Source: Desulfuromonadales bacterium (GTDB lineage: Bacteria > Desulfobacterota > Desulfuromonadia > Desulfuromonadales > Geopsychrobacteraceae). From it: 64,000 nt of DNA. How positions within the stretch are numbered: the stretch's first letter is position 1; each line of letters starts with the position of its first letter. The stretch spans positions 87,141 to 151,140 of the forward strand of contig JAHYIY010000002.1 of the NCBI GenBank assembly GCA_019429255.1, read 5' to 3'. Positions 34,220-42,564 of the stretch are shown here, one piece after another. Made by a program: the position numbers and the translations under genes. Under the pieces are notes generated by a model. It saw only the letters and a program-made list of their open reading frames with translations, was not told the DNA's origin and made no database searches.

Positions 34220-34843
34220 ATGCAACATGTCAAGGCGCCGATAAGTCCCCCTGGCCGACTTAAAGTACGTACTATCGATCCGGAAAATAAGGCCCGCTGT
34301 GTTCTCGAGTCTGCCCGCCAGCTCTTTGTCCGGAAGGGCTACCATCGGGTTTCAGTACCGGATATTGTTCAGGATTCAGGTGTCAGTACCGGCGCCATCT
34401 ATAATTTGTTTGGCAGCAAGGAAAATCTGGCGGCGACGGTGCAGGCGGAAACCATGAAGGATTTTCACGCGATGTTTCTGGAACGACTGAGAGACCGTGA
34501 AAGTACTTACGATAAGCTGCACGCCTTTGCGGAAATAGTCTTTGAGGTGACAGAAAAAGATCCCACCAGGATGGAGTATCTGTTGTTCATGCGCCACGCC
34601 GATTTTTTGGAGGACATGCCGCCGGTTTGTCTGACCGAACCCTTTCGCCTTGTTAGGCAAATCGTAACCGAGGGGATGTCGCGCGGAGAGGTGAAACAAG
34701 GGGATTTTTTTGTCAGTGCAGTGAGTTTTACCGGAATTATTCTGCGCGCGGCGCAGCTTAATTTGCAGTGTGTTCTGCCCAGGCCCTTGTCGGAGTTGAG
34801 CGCCGAGTTTATTCAGAACGCCTGGGATGCCATTAAAGCGTGA
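34220..34843 (+). CDS. TetR-family transcriptional regulator
   Basis: 207 residues from ATG 34220, which is spaced properly from the SD TGGAG; the track GTG is three codons earlier. The TetR DNA-binding domain (about 25-70) reads ARQLFVRKGYHRVSVPDIVQDSGVSTGAIYNLFGSKENL. The C-terminal part is helical and ligand-binding. It is divergent from ubiD across an AT-rich 250-base gap and could control either that gene or the downstream respiratory operon. No clear TetR operator stands out. Confidence 0.92.
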   Translation: MQHVKAPISPPGRLKVRTIDPENKARCVLESARQLFVRKGYHRVSVPDIVQDSGVSTGAIYNLFGSKENLAATVQAETMKDFHAMFLERLRDRESTYDKLHAFAEIVFEVTEKDPTRMEYLLFMRHADFLEDMPPVCLTEPFRLVRQIVTEGMSRGEVKQGDFFVSAVSFTGIILRAAQLNLQCVLPRPLSELSAEFIQNAWDAIKA

Positions 34844-34898
34844 GAAACAAGAACTGTGTAATTGCGCAGTTTGTCAGTGCGCGTGACCACGGTTTTTG

Positions 34899-34927
34899 TT
34901 GACAGTTGAGGGTGAAGCAGTTACAGT
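34899..34927 (+). promoter_or_regulatory. Candidate sigma-70 promoter of the psr-like operon
   Basis: TTGACA (34899-34904), 17 bases, TACAGT (34922-34927). If used, it creates a leader of about 340 bases containing the folded element at 35073-35195. The 430-base stretch from 34844 to 35272 has no credible gene. Confidence 0.45.
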
Positions 34928-35072
34928 TGCGTTAATGTTTTTTACAAACAGGTTTAATCAGCCCCAAGCGGGTATTTTTTATAATCAGCAATAAAAAAGA
35001 ACATTCTTTCTATAACAGTGTTTGATTTTACCGCGATGGTACCATTTGACATTGTTATTTTGTATCTGTTCA

Positions 35073-35195
35073 GCACCGGGCCTTTGGATCCTGCGGCAAG
35101 GGTTTTTGTCGCCATGGACGGCGACAAAAAGCGGTCATGGATGACCCGGCGGGAAACAATCGCGTCCCTTGACATGGGATTCAAAGGCCCGGTGC
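35073..35195 (+). ncRNA. Strongly folded element (leader RNA or small repeat) upstream of the psr-like operon
   Basis: The ends are a 14-bp inverted repeat, GCACCGGGCCTTTG (35073-35086) with CAAAGGCCCGGTGC (35182-35195). Inside are ATCC/GGAT and CAAGGG/CCCTTG (35097-35102 with 35166-35171). Then come an 11-bp perfect hairpin TTTTTGTCGCC/GGCGACAAAAA (35103-35113 with 35120-35130) and GGTCA/TGACC (35133-35137 with 35142-35146). Together they make a nested multibranch fold. It is either a cis-acting leader RNA or a MITE-like palindromic repeat; the sequence alone does not decide. Confidence 0.6.
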
Positions 35196-35272
35196 AAGGA
35201 TAGAGCTGAATAGCAACGTTATTTTTGGCGCAAACTTTAGAACGAACAATCTGTCTAAAAAGGAGTCTCATC

Positions 35273-35608
35273 ATGAAGAAAGTATTGGTACTTATTGTTG
35301 CAGCAGCCTTGACCCTTCCAGCCGGTACAATGGCTTTTGATCTCAGCGGTTGGGAGAGTGCCAACAAGGATCGTGGTCAGTGGGCCTGGTTTACCGGTCA
35401 AGGGCAGAAATGTGATGAACAGATCCCTGTTCCCGGAGCGCACACCCGTGCCGAATGGCAACAGCTGCTCACTACTGACAAAGACAAGCTTCCCTGTGGT
35501 GGCGCTGGCTTGACCCAGCGCGCTATCAATCACGTATTTTTGTTTCTTCACAGCCACGCTTCTGATTCCGATGATCCGATGAATCAGAAGCCTGAATCCT
35601 GCGGTTAA
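35273..35608 (+). CDS. Small secreted cysteine-containing protein
   Basis: 111 residues from ATG 35273 (SD AAAAAGGAG); the track start at 35225 is too early. A clean signal peptide (MKKVLVLIVAAALTLPAGTMA) precedes a mature part of about 90 residues with three cysteines (QKCDEQ, LPCGGAG, ESCG at the very end). The segment HTRAEWQQLLTTDKDKLPCGG...INHVFLFLHSH has the helix spacing of small class I cytochromes c, but there is no CXXCH, so no covalent haem. It starts the respiratory operon and is probably a periplasmic accessory. No family recognised. Confidence 0.75.
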   Translation: MKKVLVLIVAAALTLPAGTMAFDLSGWESANKDRGQWAWFTGQGQKCDEQIPVPGAHTRAEWQQLLTTDKDKLPCGGAGLTQRAINHVFLFLHSHASDSDDPMNQKPESCG

Positions 35609-35617
35609 GTTGACTTT

Positions 35618-36121
35618 GTGACAACTCAAGATAAACAGCAGATTGGTCAACGCCTGCTTGAACTGGTCGCGTTGCTTGATTATCCAACGGCCGAGATCGC
35701 TGAGCTTTGTGGCTTCAGCTTTGAGAAGTTGGAAAACTGTTATGTACGTTTATTCATCAACGATCTCGGCGGAGTTAGCGCTCCTCCTTTTGCCGGTTGC
35801 TATGTAGAAAAAGAAGATCGCCTCAATTTCATGTCGCGATTCAGTGGCTTTTGTAGAGAAGCGGGCATAGAGATTGATGCTTCTTTTCCGCCCGATTACA
35901 TACCAATGATGGTGGAAGTGTTGGTGTTACTGTTGTCGGTAGAGGGCAGTGAGGCTGATGTCCGCTCCCTGGTATCCAGTTTTTACCAGCGTTGGCCCCG
36001 TCTTTTTGCCGAGACCCTGAAAGAACACGATAAGACGGGCCTCTATGCTGATGCAGGTAAAGAGCTTTGCCGGATAATAGAAGAGCTGCCTGACATTCTT
36101 ATCTTTAATGCCGCGACTTGA
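35618..36121 (+). CDS. TorD-like molybdoenzyme chaperone
   Basis: 167 residues from a GTG start 9 bases after the previous stop. The protein is all-helical, with the TorD/DmsD-like features of a central FAGCYVEKEDRLNFMSRF segment and FPPDYIPMMVEVLVLLL (the EPPDHL-type motif). Chaperones of this family bind the twin-arginine signal and insert the Mo cofactor into the catalytic subunit before export. Its place just ahead of the Tat-exported PsrA-like gene supports the role. Confidence 0.8.
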   Translation: MTTQDKQQIGQRLLELVALLDYPTAEIAELCGFSFEKLENCYVRLFINDLGGVSAPPFAGCYVEKEDRLNFMSRFSGFCREAGIEIDASFPPDYIPMMVEVLVLLLSVEGSEADVRSLVSSFYQRWPRLFAETLKEHDKTGLYADAGKELCRIIEELPDILIFNAAT

Positions 36122-36216
36122 AAATATTATTGCTTCGCGCCCTTGCGGGAACAGGAGGGGGAGGCAAGAACCGGGAAGTCCTGGGAATATTAAAAAATCA
36201 AGGAGATTGACTGAAA

Positions 36217-38412
36217 ATGAGCATATCTCGCAGGAATTTTCTTAAAGGCTCGGTTGCGGGGATCGGCTGCTTAGGCTTGGTCCCGGTGGCAGGGATGCGT
36301 TTTGCCGGCTGGGCGGAGGCTGGGAAACAGCCAAGTGGGGTTCTCAATTATGTTGCCTCGAGCTGTGCCATTTGTACCAATAAATGCGTTTTCCGCGGGC
36401 AGGTTGTCGATGGTGTCATCAGGCGTCTGGAGCCGGAGCCGGAGTTTACCAAAGCACGGGGGATGATGTGCGCGCGCGGTAATGCAGGCGCAGCGACCCC
36501 CTATGACCCGGACCGGGTAAAATATCCGCTGATCCGCACCGGTAAGCGCGGAGAGGGCAAGTGGAAAAAAGCCACCTGGGATGAAGCTTATGCTTATATT
36601 GCCGAAAAAACCAACAAGGTCGTTGCGGAAGAAGGGGGCCACCGTTCCTGCATTGGTTTTGTTTCTTCCGAAGGCACTTACCACGAACATTACTGGAACC
36701 AGTTTCGCGAAATTTTTGGTTCGCCCAACTCCTTGCGTCATCCAACCCTCTGTCTGAGCTCCAATATTCGCGGTAACATGTCGGTTTTTGGTACCTATCC
36801 CTGGGCAGATGTAAAAAATTCCCCCTATATCATTCTTGCCGGGGCAGATCGTGCCGAGTCCTTCTTTACTCCTGACACCATGGACATGTTCGGCGATCCC
36901 AGAAAAACGATCATCTGTCTTGACCCGCGTTTTACCAGGACGGCGGCTAAAGCCACCAGGTGGTATCCGATCAAGCCGGGTACCGACATGGCCTTTGCTC
37001 TGGCAATGATGCATGTGATCATTGGTGAAAATCGCTATGACAAAGAGTTTGTGAGTAACCATTGTGTCGGCTTTGACGAGTTGGCGCAGCATGTCAGGCA
37101 ATACACGCCACGTTGGGCCGAGCAGGAAACAGAGATTCCGGCGGCAGAAATTGAAAAAATAGCCCGTGATTTTGCTTCGACTCCGGGCGCTGTCTACTAT
37201 CCCGGCCGTCGTTCCGGTTGGCAGGGTGAAGATGTGCAGATGCGTCGGGCTGTCGCCATGGTCAATGCCATCTGTGGCAGCTTTGATCGCCCCGGTGGCC
37301 TGATTCCTAATGCGTCGATTCCGCTGCGGAACTATTTTTACGAGCCGGCCTGGTACGACTTGACCAGACCGCGACTTGAAGCGGATGACGTAACCTTCCT
37401 TAATCCCCGTGATGGCTCCTGGATTGCCTGGCGCGAGCGTGCCTTGAGGGCTGATCCGTACGCTATCCGTGGATTGTTTATTTACAAACAGAATGTGGTT
37501 GACTCGGTTCCGGATCGTAGTAAGACACTAGAACTATTCGATAAACTCGATATTATCGTTTCTATAGATACCTACATGAGTGATACCGCCTGGCATGCCG
37601 ATGTGGTATTGCCCGAGTCAAATTATCTGGAACGCTTTGATCCGCCCTACAGCCTGGCCGGCATCGTGCCTTATGTCGTGATTCGTCAGCCCCTCATCAA
37701 ACCGCTTTACGACACCAAGCCCGGTTTTGACATCATCAAGGGACTGGCCGGGTATTTTGCCGATGAGGATGGTGACTTCCTGAATGAGTATTTTGAAGGG
37801 GACGTTGAAAGTCATGCCAGCAACTTCATGGCCGACTATCCCGGTGGTCTGGAAATGCTTAAGGAAAAGGGCTTTTTCACCGATGGCCGCAAAGCGGAAA
37901 TCGGCGCCTATCGCAGCGGCAAAAGTGCCATCAACACACCGAGCGGAAAGGTGGAGTTTTACAGTGAAGATTTTGCCGGCCGCGGTCTCGACCCGCTGCC
38001 GACCTATAAGCCAGTCGAAGAAATCCCCGAAAACCGCTTCCGCTTTTTAGTCGGGCGCCATGCGATTCATACTCACTCAATGACAGCGGCCTTTCCGGAA
38101 CTGAACTGGCACATGCCGGAAAACAGCGTCTGGATCAATACCCGGTCGGCTAAAAAACTTGGCATTAAATCCGGGGATACCGTGCAGATGAAAAACCGCA
38201 CCGGTGGTGAAGTGAAGATTAAGGCGAGGGTGACCGAGGCCATTCGCCCTGACTGTGTGTTCTATGCTCATGGCTACGGCAGCCTTTCCAAGGCCAAGCG
38301 TCTGGTTCATGGCAAAGGAGCGGCCCAGGCAGCAATTCTTGAATCACATTTCGAGTCGATTTCAGGTAATGCGCTGATGCATGAAACGATTGTAGAAATA
38401 AGGAGGGTTTAA
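36217..38412 (+). CDS. psrA: Molybdopterin oxidoreductase catalytic subunit (PsrA/PhsA-like)
   Basis: 731 residues. A twin-arginine signal (SRRNFLK) opens the protein. A [4Fe-4S] cluster is bound by C50, C53, C57 and C85, as in the DMSO reductase family. C179 (RHPTLCLSSN) is the likely Mo ligand. Length and the TLCLSSNIRG region are closest to polysulfide/thiosulfate reductase catalytic subunits, and the downstream PsrB and NrfD/PsrC subunits complete the type. It would act in the periplasm, reducing polysulfide, thiosulfate or a similar acceptor. Arsenate or tetrathionate are less likely alternatives. Confidence 0.82.
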   Translation: MSISRRNFLKGSVAGIGCLGLVPVAGMRFAGWAEAGKQPSGVLNYVASSCAICTNKCVFRGQVVDGVIRRLEPEPEFTKARGMMCARGNAGAATPYDPDRVKYPLIRTGKRGEGKWKKATWDEAYAYIAEKTNKVVAEEGGHRSCIGFVSSEGTYHEHYWNQFREIFGSPNSLRHPTLCLSSNIRGNMSVFGTYPWADVKNSPYIILAGADRAESFFTPDTMDMFGDPRKTIICLDPRFTRTAAKATRWYPIKPGTDMAFALAMMHVIIGENRYDKEFVSNHCVGFDELAQHVRQYTPRWAEQETEIPAAEIEKIARDFASTPGAVYYPGRRSGWQGEDVQMRRAVAMVNAICGSFDRPGGLIPNASIPLRNYFYEPAWYDLTRPRLEADDVTFLNPRDGSWIAWRERALRADPYAIRGLFIYKQNVVDSVPDRSKTLELFDKLDIIVSIDTYMSDTAWHADVVLPESNYLERFDPPYSLAGIVPYVVIRQPLIKPLYDTKPGFDIIKGLAGYFADEDGDFLNEYFEGDVESHASNFMADYPGGLEMLKEKGFFTDGRKAEIGAYRSGKSAINTPSGKVEFYSEDFAGRGLDPLPTYKPVEEIPENRFRFLVGRHAIHTHSMTAAFPELNWHMPENSVWINTRSAKKLGIKSGDTVQMKNRTGGEVKIKARVTEAIRPDCVFYAHGYGSLSKAKRLVHGKGAAQAAILESHFESISGNALMHETIVEIRRV

Positions 38413-38415
38413 GCC

Positions 38416-38985
38416 ATGGCCGGAGCAAAAAACAAACACTGGGCGATGGTCATCGACTCAGCAAAATGTATCGACTGCAAGGCCTGTGACGTTGCCTGTA
38501 AGCGTGAAAATGGAATCGAAGCCAATGGGCGCCGCGAAGTGTACCGTAACTGGATTACCTCCAAGGGTGTTGAGGGGACTTACCCGAACCTGAAGCAGCG
38601 TTTCGAGCCAAGTCAGTGCCATCATTGCGCCAACACCCCGTGCTATAAGGTATGCCCGACCAGCGCGACCTATAAAAATGACGATGGGCTGATCATGATG
38701 GATTATAAGCGCTGTATCGTCTGCTCAACCTGTATCGCAGCCTGTCCCTATGACGCCCGCTACGTATCCAAGCAGAAAAAAGCCATCGATAAATGTACCT
38801 TCTGTGCCCATCGTATCTACACCGGGAAATTACCGGCCTGTGTCGACACCTGTCCGACGAAAGTCAGGGTTTTCGGCGATTTAAACGATCCTGAGAGTGA
38901 GGTTTCCAAGATTCTGGCAAGTCGGCATTATTTTGTCATCAAGCCGGAAGCCGGAACCAAACCAAATCTCTACTACCTGACGTGA
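38416..38985 (+). CDS. psrB: Four-cluster ferredoxin subunit (PsrB-like)
   Basis: 189 residues with four cysteine groups for four [4Fe-4S] clusters: CIDCKACDVACKREN, CHHCANTPCYKVCPTS, CIVCSTCIAACPYDA and CTFCAHRIYTGKLPACVDTC. It lacks its own signal peptide and so would travel with PsrA through the Tat system. It passes electrons from the membrane subunit to the Mo site. It begins 3 bases after psrA. Confidence 0.92.
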   Translation: MAGAKNKHWAMVIDSAKCIDCKACDVACKRENGIEANGRREVYRNWITSKGVEGTYPNLKQRFEPSQCHHCANTPCYKVCPTSATYKNDDGLIMMDYKRCIVCSTCIAACPYDARYVSKQKKAIDKCTFCAHRIYTGKLPACVDTCPTKVRVFGDLNDPESEVSKILASRHYFVIKPEAGTKPNLYYLT

Positions 38986-38996
38986 GGTGCAAAGAT

Positions 38997-40172
38997 ATGA
39001 GTACACTGATTGGCAGTGCAATCCAGAATGTGAAGAGTTCTTTTTCTCCCCGCGGAGTCGTATGGACCCTTTGGGCCGGAATTCTGGTTGTCATTGGTCT
39101 GGCAGCATTGGTCAATTACTTCATCCATGGTCATGATGCCTACGGCACTTCGCGACAGGTACCATGGGGCATCCTGATATCAACCTATGTTTTTTTTGTG
39201 GTTTCGAGTACCGGCCTGTGTCTGGTCTCATCCCTGGGGCACGTTTTTGGCTTCAAGCAGTTTGAGGTGATCGGTAAGCGCGCCATTGTCATGGCAATTG
39301 CTACTATTCTTGCCGGTTTTGCCGTCATTGCAACAGAGATCGGCTATCCCTTCCGCATGTTGATTTACAATTTTGTCTCCCCCAATTTTGCTGCGGCCAT
39401 CTGGTGGATGGGTACTCTGTACGGCTTATATCTGCTGTTTATCCTGTTGGAATTTGGATTTATGATGAAAGTTCATCATAAATATGCCGGCTATGCGGGG
39501 TTGGCGGCCTTTGTCGCAGGGATTGCCGCACACTCCAATCTCGGTGCCGTTTTCGGACTGCTTGACGCGCGGAAGTGGTGGAGTGGTCCCTTTTTGCCGA
39601 TCTATTTTATCCTTTCGGCAGCAGTTACCGGCTGTGCCATTGTCCTGCTGCTATTTGCCGTACGTTATATGAAGGAGAAGATGCCTGATAATGTGCGTGA
39701 CACCATGTTAACGATCAGCAAGCTTTTTTGCTTCCTGCTCGGCGTGCTCATTTTTTTTGGTATCTGGAAGTTGTTCTCTTCACTGTATGCCGGAGCTCCA
39801 GGAAAATACGAGGCAATGATGGCACTGGTCAATGGACCACTTTGGGTCAGCTACTGGGGTTTCGAAGTGTTTCTGGGGATGGTGTTACCCTTTGTGCTGA
39901 TTCTGGTTACTAAGGGCAAAAATCTGGGAGTGGCAGTCTTTGCCGCAGCCAGCAGCATGGTCGGAATTTTCTTCATGCGTTACAACCTGGTTGTTGCCGG
40001 TCAGCTTAAGCCGATGCGCTATGATCCCGAAGTTGTGGGTGCCGGTGGATTGGTCAGTTATGCACCAACGATAACGGAGATTGGCATTGTTTTGGGAGGC
40101 ATCGGCCTGTGTCTGCTGATGTATATCGCGGCCAATATGATTTTTAATCTGGACGCTGAAGAGCATCATTAA
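38997..40172 (+). CDS. psrC: NrfD/PsrC-type membrane subunit
   Basis: 391 residues from ATG 38997, preceded by GAGGTG; the GTG at 38982 overlapping the psrB stop is a possible earlier start. Nine or ten hydrophobic helices are visible, with the NrfD landmark VVSSTGLCLVSSLGHVFG near residue 60. The subunit anchors the enzyme and takes electrons from menaquinol on the periplasmic side. Short stretches before the next gene hold no terminator. Confidence 0.9.
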   Translation: MSTLIGSAIQNVKSSFSPRGVVWTLWAGILVVIGLAALVNYFIHGHDAYGTSRQVPWGILISTYVFFVVSSTGLCLVSSLGHVFGFKQFEVIGKRAIVMAIATILAGFAVIATEIGYPFRMLIYNFVSPNFAAAIWWMGTLYGLYLLFILLEFGFMMKVHHKYAGYAGLAAFVAGIAAHSNLGAVFGLLDARKWWSGPFLPIYFILSAAVTGCAIVLLLFAVRYMKEKMPDNVRDTMLTISKLFCFLLGVLIFFGIWKLFSSLYAGAPGKYEAMMALVNGPLWVSYWGFEVFLGMVLPFVLILVTKGKNLGVAVFAAASSMVGIFFMRYNLVVAGQLKPMRYDPEVVGAGGLVSYAPTITEIGIVLGGIGLCLLMYIAANMIFNLDAEEHH

Positions 40173-40312
40173 AGGCAGGTTACAGCACTAGTCGTTGCCC
40201 GCTTTGATGATCACAGGATCTGGCGAACGGATTATCCTAATGCGCTGATTTTATAAAGAAATTAGCTGCATTGTATTTCATAACCCCGTAACGCGAAGGA
40301 AAGGAGTCAAGG

Positions 40313-41497
40313 ATGCGATTTTTGCGAGTCACATTGCTGCCACTTGTCGCCCTGCTGCTGTTTGCAGCCGGCTGCGCGACAACCGCACCGACAGCGGCAG
40401 TAACGCCGTCGGCGCAGGGGCACACCAAACTGGTGGAACAGGATCCCAAGATTGCCATCACCACCCAGGAGGTCATGGCCCTGTTCAAGGAAGTATACGG
40501 CGATGCCCCGCTGATCCAGGCAACTCTGGATAAGAACGACACGTTTGTCTTGGTGGATACCCGTCCTATTACCCGTTTTACGGCGGACACGGTGCCGGGG
40601 TCTATCCATATTGCGACCCCGAAATTTGAGACAGATATCCCCAATTTGCCTAAGGATAAACCTGTTATTTTCTATTGTGGTGGTTTGGCCTGTCCCTTTA
40701 CCAAGGCTGCAAGCGAAAAGGCACAGGCTCTCGGGTTTACCAACATCAGCGCCTGGTACGAAGGAGAGCCTGGCTGGACCGCGGCAGGAAACTACACCAT
40801 TATTCAAACTGGCCCGATAAAAGCGCTGGTTGATGACAGTGCCAAGGGTGGATTTGCCTTGATCGATGCGCGCCCCCATCTGGTCAACCAGAAAGAACAT
40901 ATCCCCGGATCCATTTCAATTCCCTGGGTTTTGTGGGAACAGAAAAAAGGCCTGTTGCCGACGGACAAAGATACCCTGTTGATCTTCTACTGCGGCGGTC
41001 ATCACTGTGACTTGAGTCATAAGAGTGCCAATGCCGCACTGGCTATGGGCTACAAAAAAGTACGCGTTTACGCTGAAGGTATCCCGGCCTGGAAAAAAGC
41101 CGGTCACGGCACCTGGGGTAATGATGCCAGTGGAATCGTTGAGGTGCCTAAAGGGCCTTCCCCAACGATCAGTAAAGAGGACCTGCATAAAGGAATCGCC
41201 GCCGGCAGTTTGTTTATCGTTGACGTGCGGAGCGAGCGTGAGTTCGACGAAGGTCATATACCCGGTGCTACTCTGATTCCAGATGGTGAGTTCTACAATA
41301 ATATCGAAGCTGTTATTGCCAAGTTGCCAATCGACAAAAAGGTTGTCTTTGTCTGTGCAACTGGCGCACGTTCCGGTGGTGCCTTTTTCGCTCTGCAGGA
41401 TGAGATTGAAGACGGCAACTACAAGAACGAAAAAGGCGTTGTCTATCTTCCGTACGCGGTAGAATACAAGGCCGATGGTACTTTTGAAATCAAGTAA
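40313..41497 (+). CDS. Lipoprotein with three rhodanese domains
   Basis: 394 residues. A lipoprotein signal (lipobox FAAGC) is followed by three rhodanese homology domains, about 45-155, 165-270 and 285-394. All three keep a catalytic cysteine: FYCGGLACP, FYCGGHHCD and FVCATGARSGG. The first two loops carry a second cysteine (CGGxxC) that could form a disulfide or persulfide pair; the third is a standard rhodanese loop. Rhodaneses carry sulfane sulfur, so an envelope-anchored version next to a polysulfide-type reductase fits sulfur transfer in the periplasm. A terminator follows. Confidence 0.9.
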   Translation: MRFLRVTLLPLVALLLFAAGCATTAPTAAVTPSAQGHTKLVEQDPKIAITTQEVMALFKEVYGDAPLIQATLDKNDTFVLVDTRPITRFTADTVPGSIHIATPKFETDIPNLPKDKPVIFYCGGLACPFTKAASEKAQALGFTNISAWYEGEPGWTAAGNYTIIQTGPIKALVDDSAKGGFALIDARPHLVNQKEHIPGSISIPWVLWEQKKGLLPTDKDTLLIFYCGGHHCDLSHKSANAALAMGYKKVRVYAEGIPAWKKAGHGTWGNDASGIVEVPKGPSPTISKEDLHKGIAAGSLFIVDVRSEREFDEGHIPGATLIPDGEFYNNIEAVIAKLPIDKKVVFVCATGARSGGAFFALQDEIEDGNYKNEKGVVYLPYAVEYKADGTFEIK

Positions 41498-41525
41498 CCC
41501 TTAAAATCAGATGGTTATTAAAAAA

Positions 41526-41554
41526 ACAGCTCACCTTAGGTGGGCTGTTTTTTT
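41526..41554 (+). terminator. Rho-independent terminator after the rhodanese gene
   Basis: ACAGCTCACC (41526-41535) pairs with GGTGGGCTGT (41539-41548) with one G-T pair, loop TTA, followed by seven T residues. A-rich sequence on the other side makes it potentially bidirectional. Confidence 0.88.
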
Positions 41555-41631
41555 GGGGTCAAAGGGTGTTGATAAATTCAATAGTTTGAATGCTGTTGCA
41601 TAAGGCGGAGACGATAGATATAGTTCGCACC

Positions 41632-42564
41632 ATGAATGCACTCGAAATCACCGATCTATACAAAGAGTTCGCCGGTATACCTGCCGTCAAGGGCCTCTCT
41701 TTTGCCATTCCTGAGGGGGAAATCTTCGGCTTGCTTGGCCCCAATGGTGCCGGCAAGAGCACGACCATCAACATGGTTGCCGGTGTCGTCAGGATTGGCC
41801 GGGGACAGGTTCAGGCTTTTGGCTATGATAACCAGAAAGACTATCGCTATACCCGCCGCTTGCTCGGGGTTGTTCACCAGGAAATAGTCATCGACAATTT
41901 CTTCACCATTCAACAAGCGTTGGAAATTCACTCGGGCTACTACGGAGTCAAGGATGACCCTGCCTGGCGTAATCTGTTGATCGATCGCCTCGGGTTGCGC
42001 CCTCACCTGGGCAAGGTGATGATCAAACTCTCAGGTGGCATGAAGCGGCGCTTTATGATCGCCAAGGCGCTGATTCACCGTCCGCGCCTGCTGATTCTCG
42101 ATGAACCTACCGCCGGGGTTGATGTCGAGTTGCGCCACGGACTGTGGGAGTTTGTCAGGGAAATCAATAAGAAGGGCACAACGATTTTACTGACGACGCA
42201 CTATCTTGAAGAAGCCGAGCAGATGTGTGACCGCATCGGCATCATGCATCATGGTGAAATGATCGCCCTTGAGCCGACCCATGATCTGGTGCGTAAACTT
42301 TCCAATCGACGTCTCAAATTGTGGCTTGAAGAGCCATTGGCTGTGCTGCCCGCAGGGTTGGAGGCGTATGCCCCCAACGTTGAACATGGTGGGGCGGTTC
42401 TGGTGCTGAATCTCCCCGCCGGAGCCAATGCCGGCACCATGCTTAAGCAATTGTGCCAGTCGGGGTTGAATATCCGCGATTTCGAAACCGATCAAAGCGG
42501 GTTGGAAGAGGTTTTTATTCAATTAACCGGCATGGGCGGAGGCAATAATGGTTCAGCAGCCTGA
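41632..42564 (+). CDS. ABC-2 type exporter ATP-binding protein
   Basis: 310 residues from ATG 41632 (MNALEITDLYKEF); the track start 14 codons earlier is less likely. Walker A GPNGAGKST, Q-loop (VVHQEIV), signature LSGGMKRR, Walker B LLILDEPTAGVD and switch histidine TTHYLEEAE are all present. The DrrA/CcmA-like sequence and about 90 residues after the ATPase core fit exporters of drugs, lipids or polysaccharide. It overlaps the permease gene by 17 bases. Confidence 0.92.
   Translation: MNALEITDLYKEFAGIPAVKGLSFAIPEGEIFGLLGPNGAGKSTTINMVAGVVRIGRGQVQAFGYDNQKDYRYTRRLLGVVHQEIVIDNFFTIQQALEIHSGYYGVKDDPAWRNLLIDRLGLRPHLGKVMIKLSGGMKRRFMIAKALIHRPRLLILDEPTAGVDVELRHGLWEFVREINKKGTTILLTTHYLEEAEQMCDRIGIMHHGEMIALEPTHDLVRKLSNRRLKLWLEEPLAVLPAGLEAYAPNVEHGGAVLVLNLPAGANAGTMLKQLCQSGLNIRDFETDQSGLEEVFIQLTGMGGGNNGSAA

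Noticed and set aside
35221-35243. Sigma-54-like TTGGCGC sequence before the secreted-protein gene
   Set aside because: The -12 part does not contain TTGC at the required spacing.
34844-35272. GEMM-type c-di-GMP/cGAMP riboswitch in the psr leader
   Set aside because: The conserved GEMM core sequences (GCACAGGGCAAACC, GGACGCAAAGCC type) are absent.
34954-35367. Minus-strand ORF of 137 aa and plus-strand ORF 35018-35203 in the psr leader
   Set aside because: Both are built on the inverted repeats of the folded element, have no SD or recognisable protein features, and the first overlaps the start of the secreted-protein gene.
36217-38412. Possible selenocysteine in the molybdoenzyme
   Set aside because: The frame is uninterrupted and the expected ligand position is an ordinary cysteine codon.
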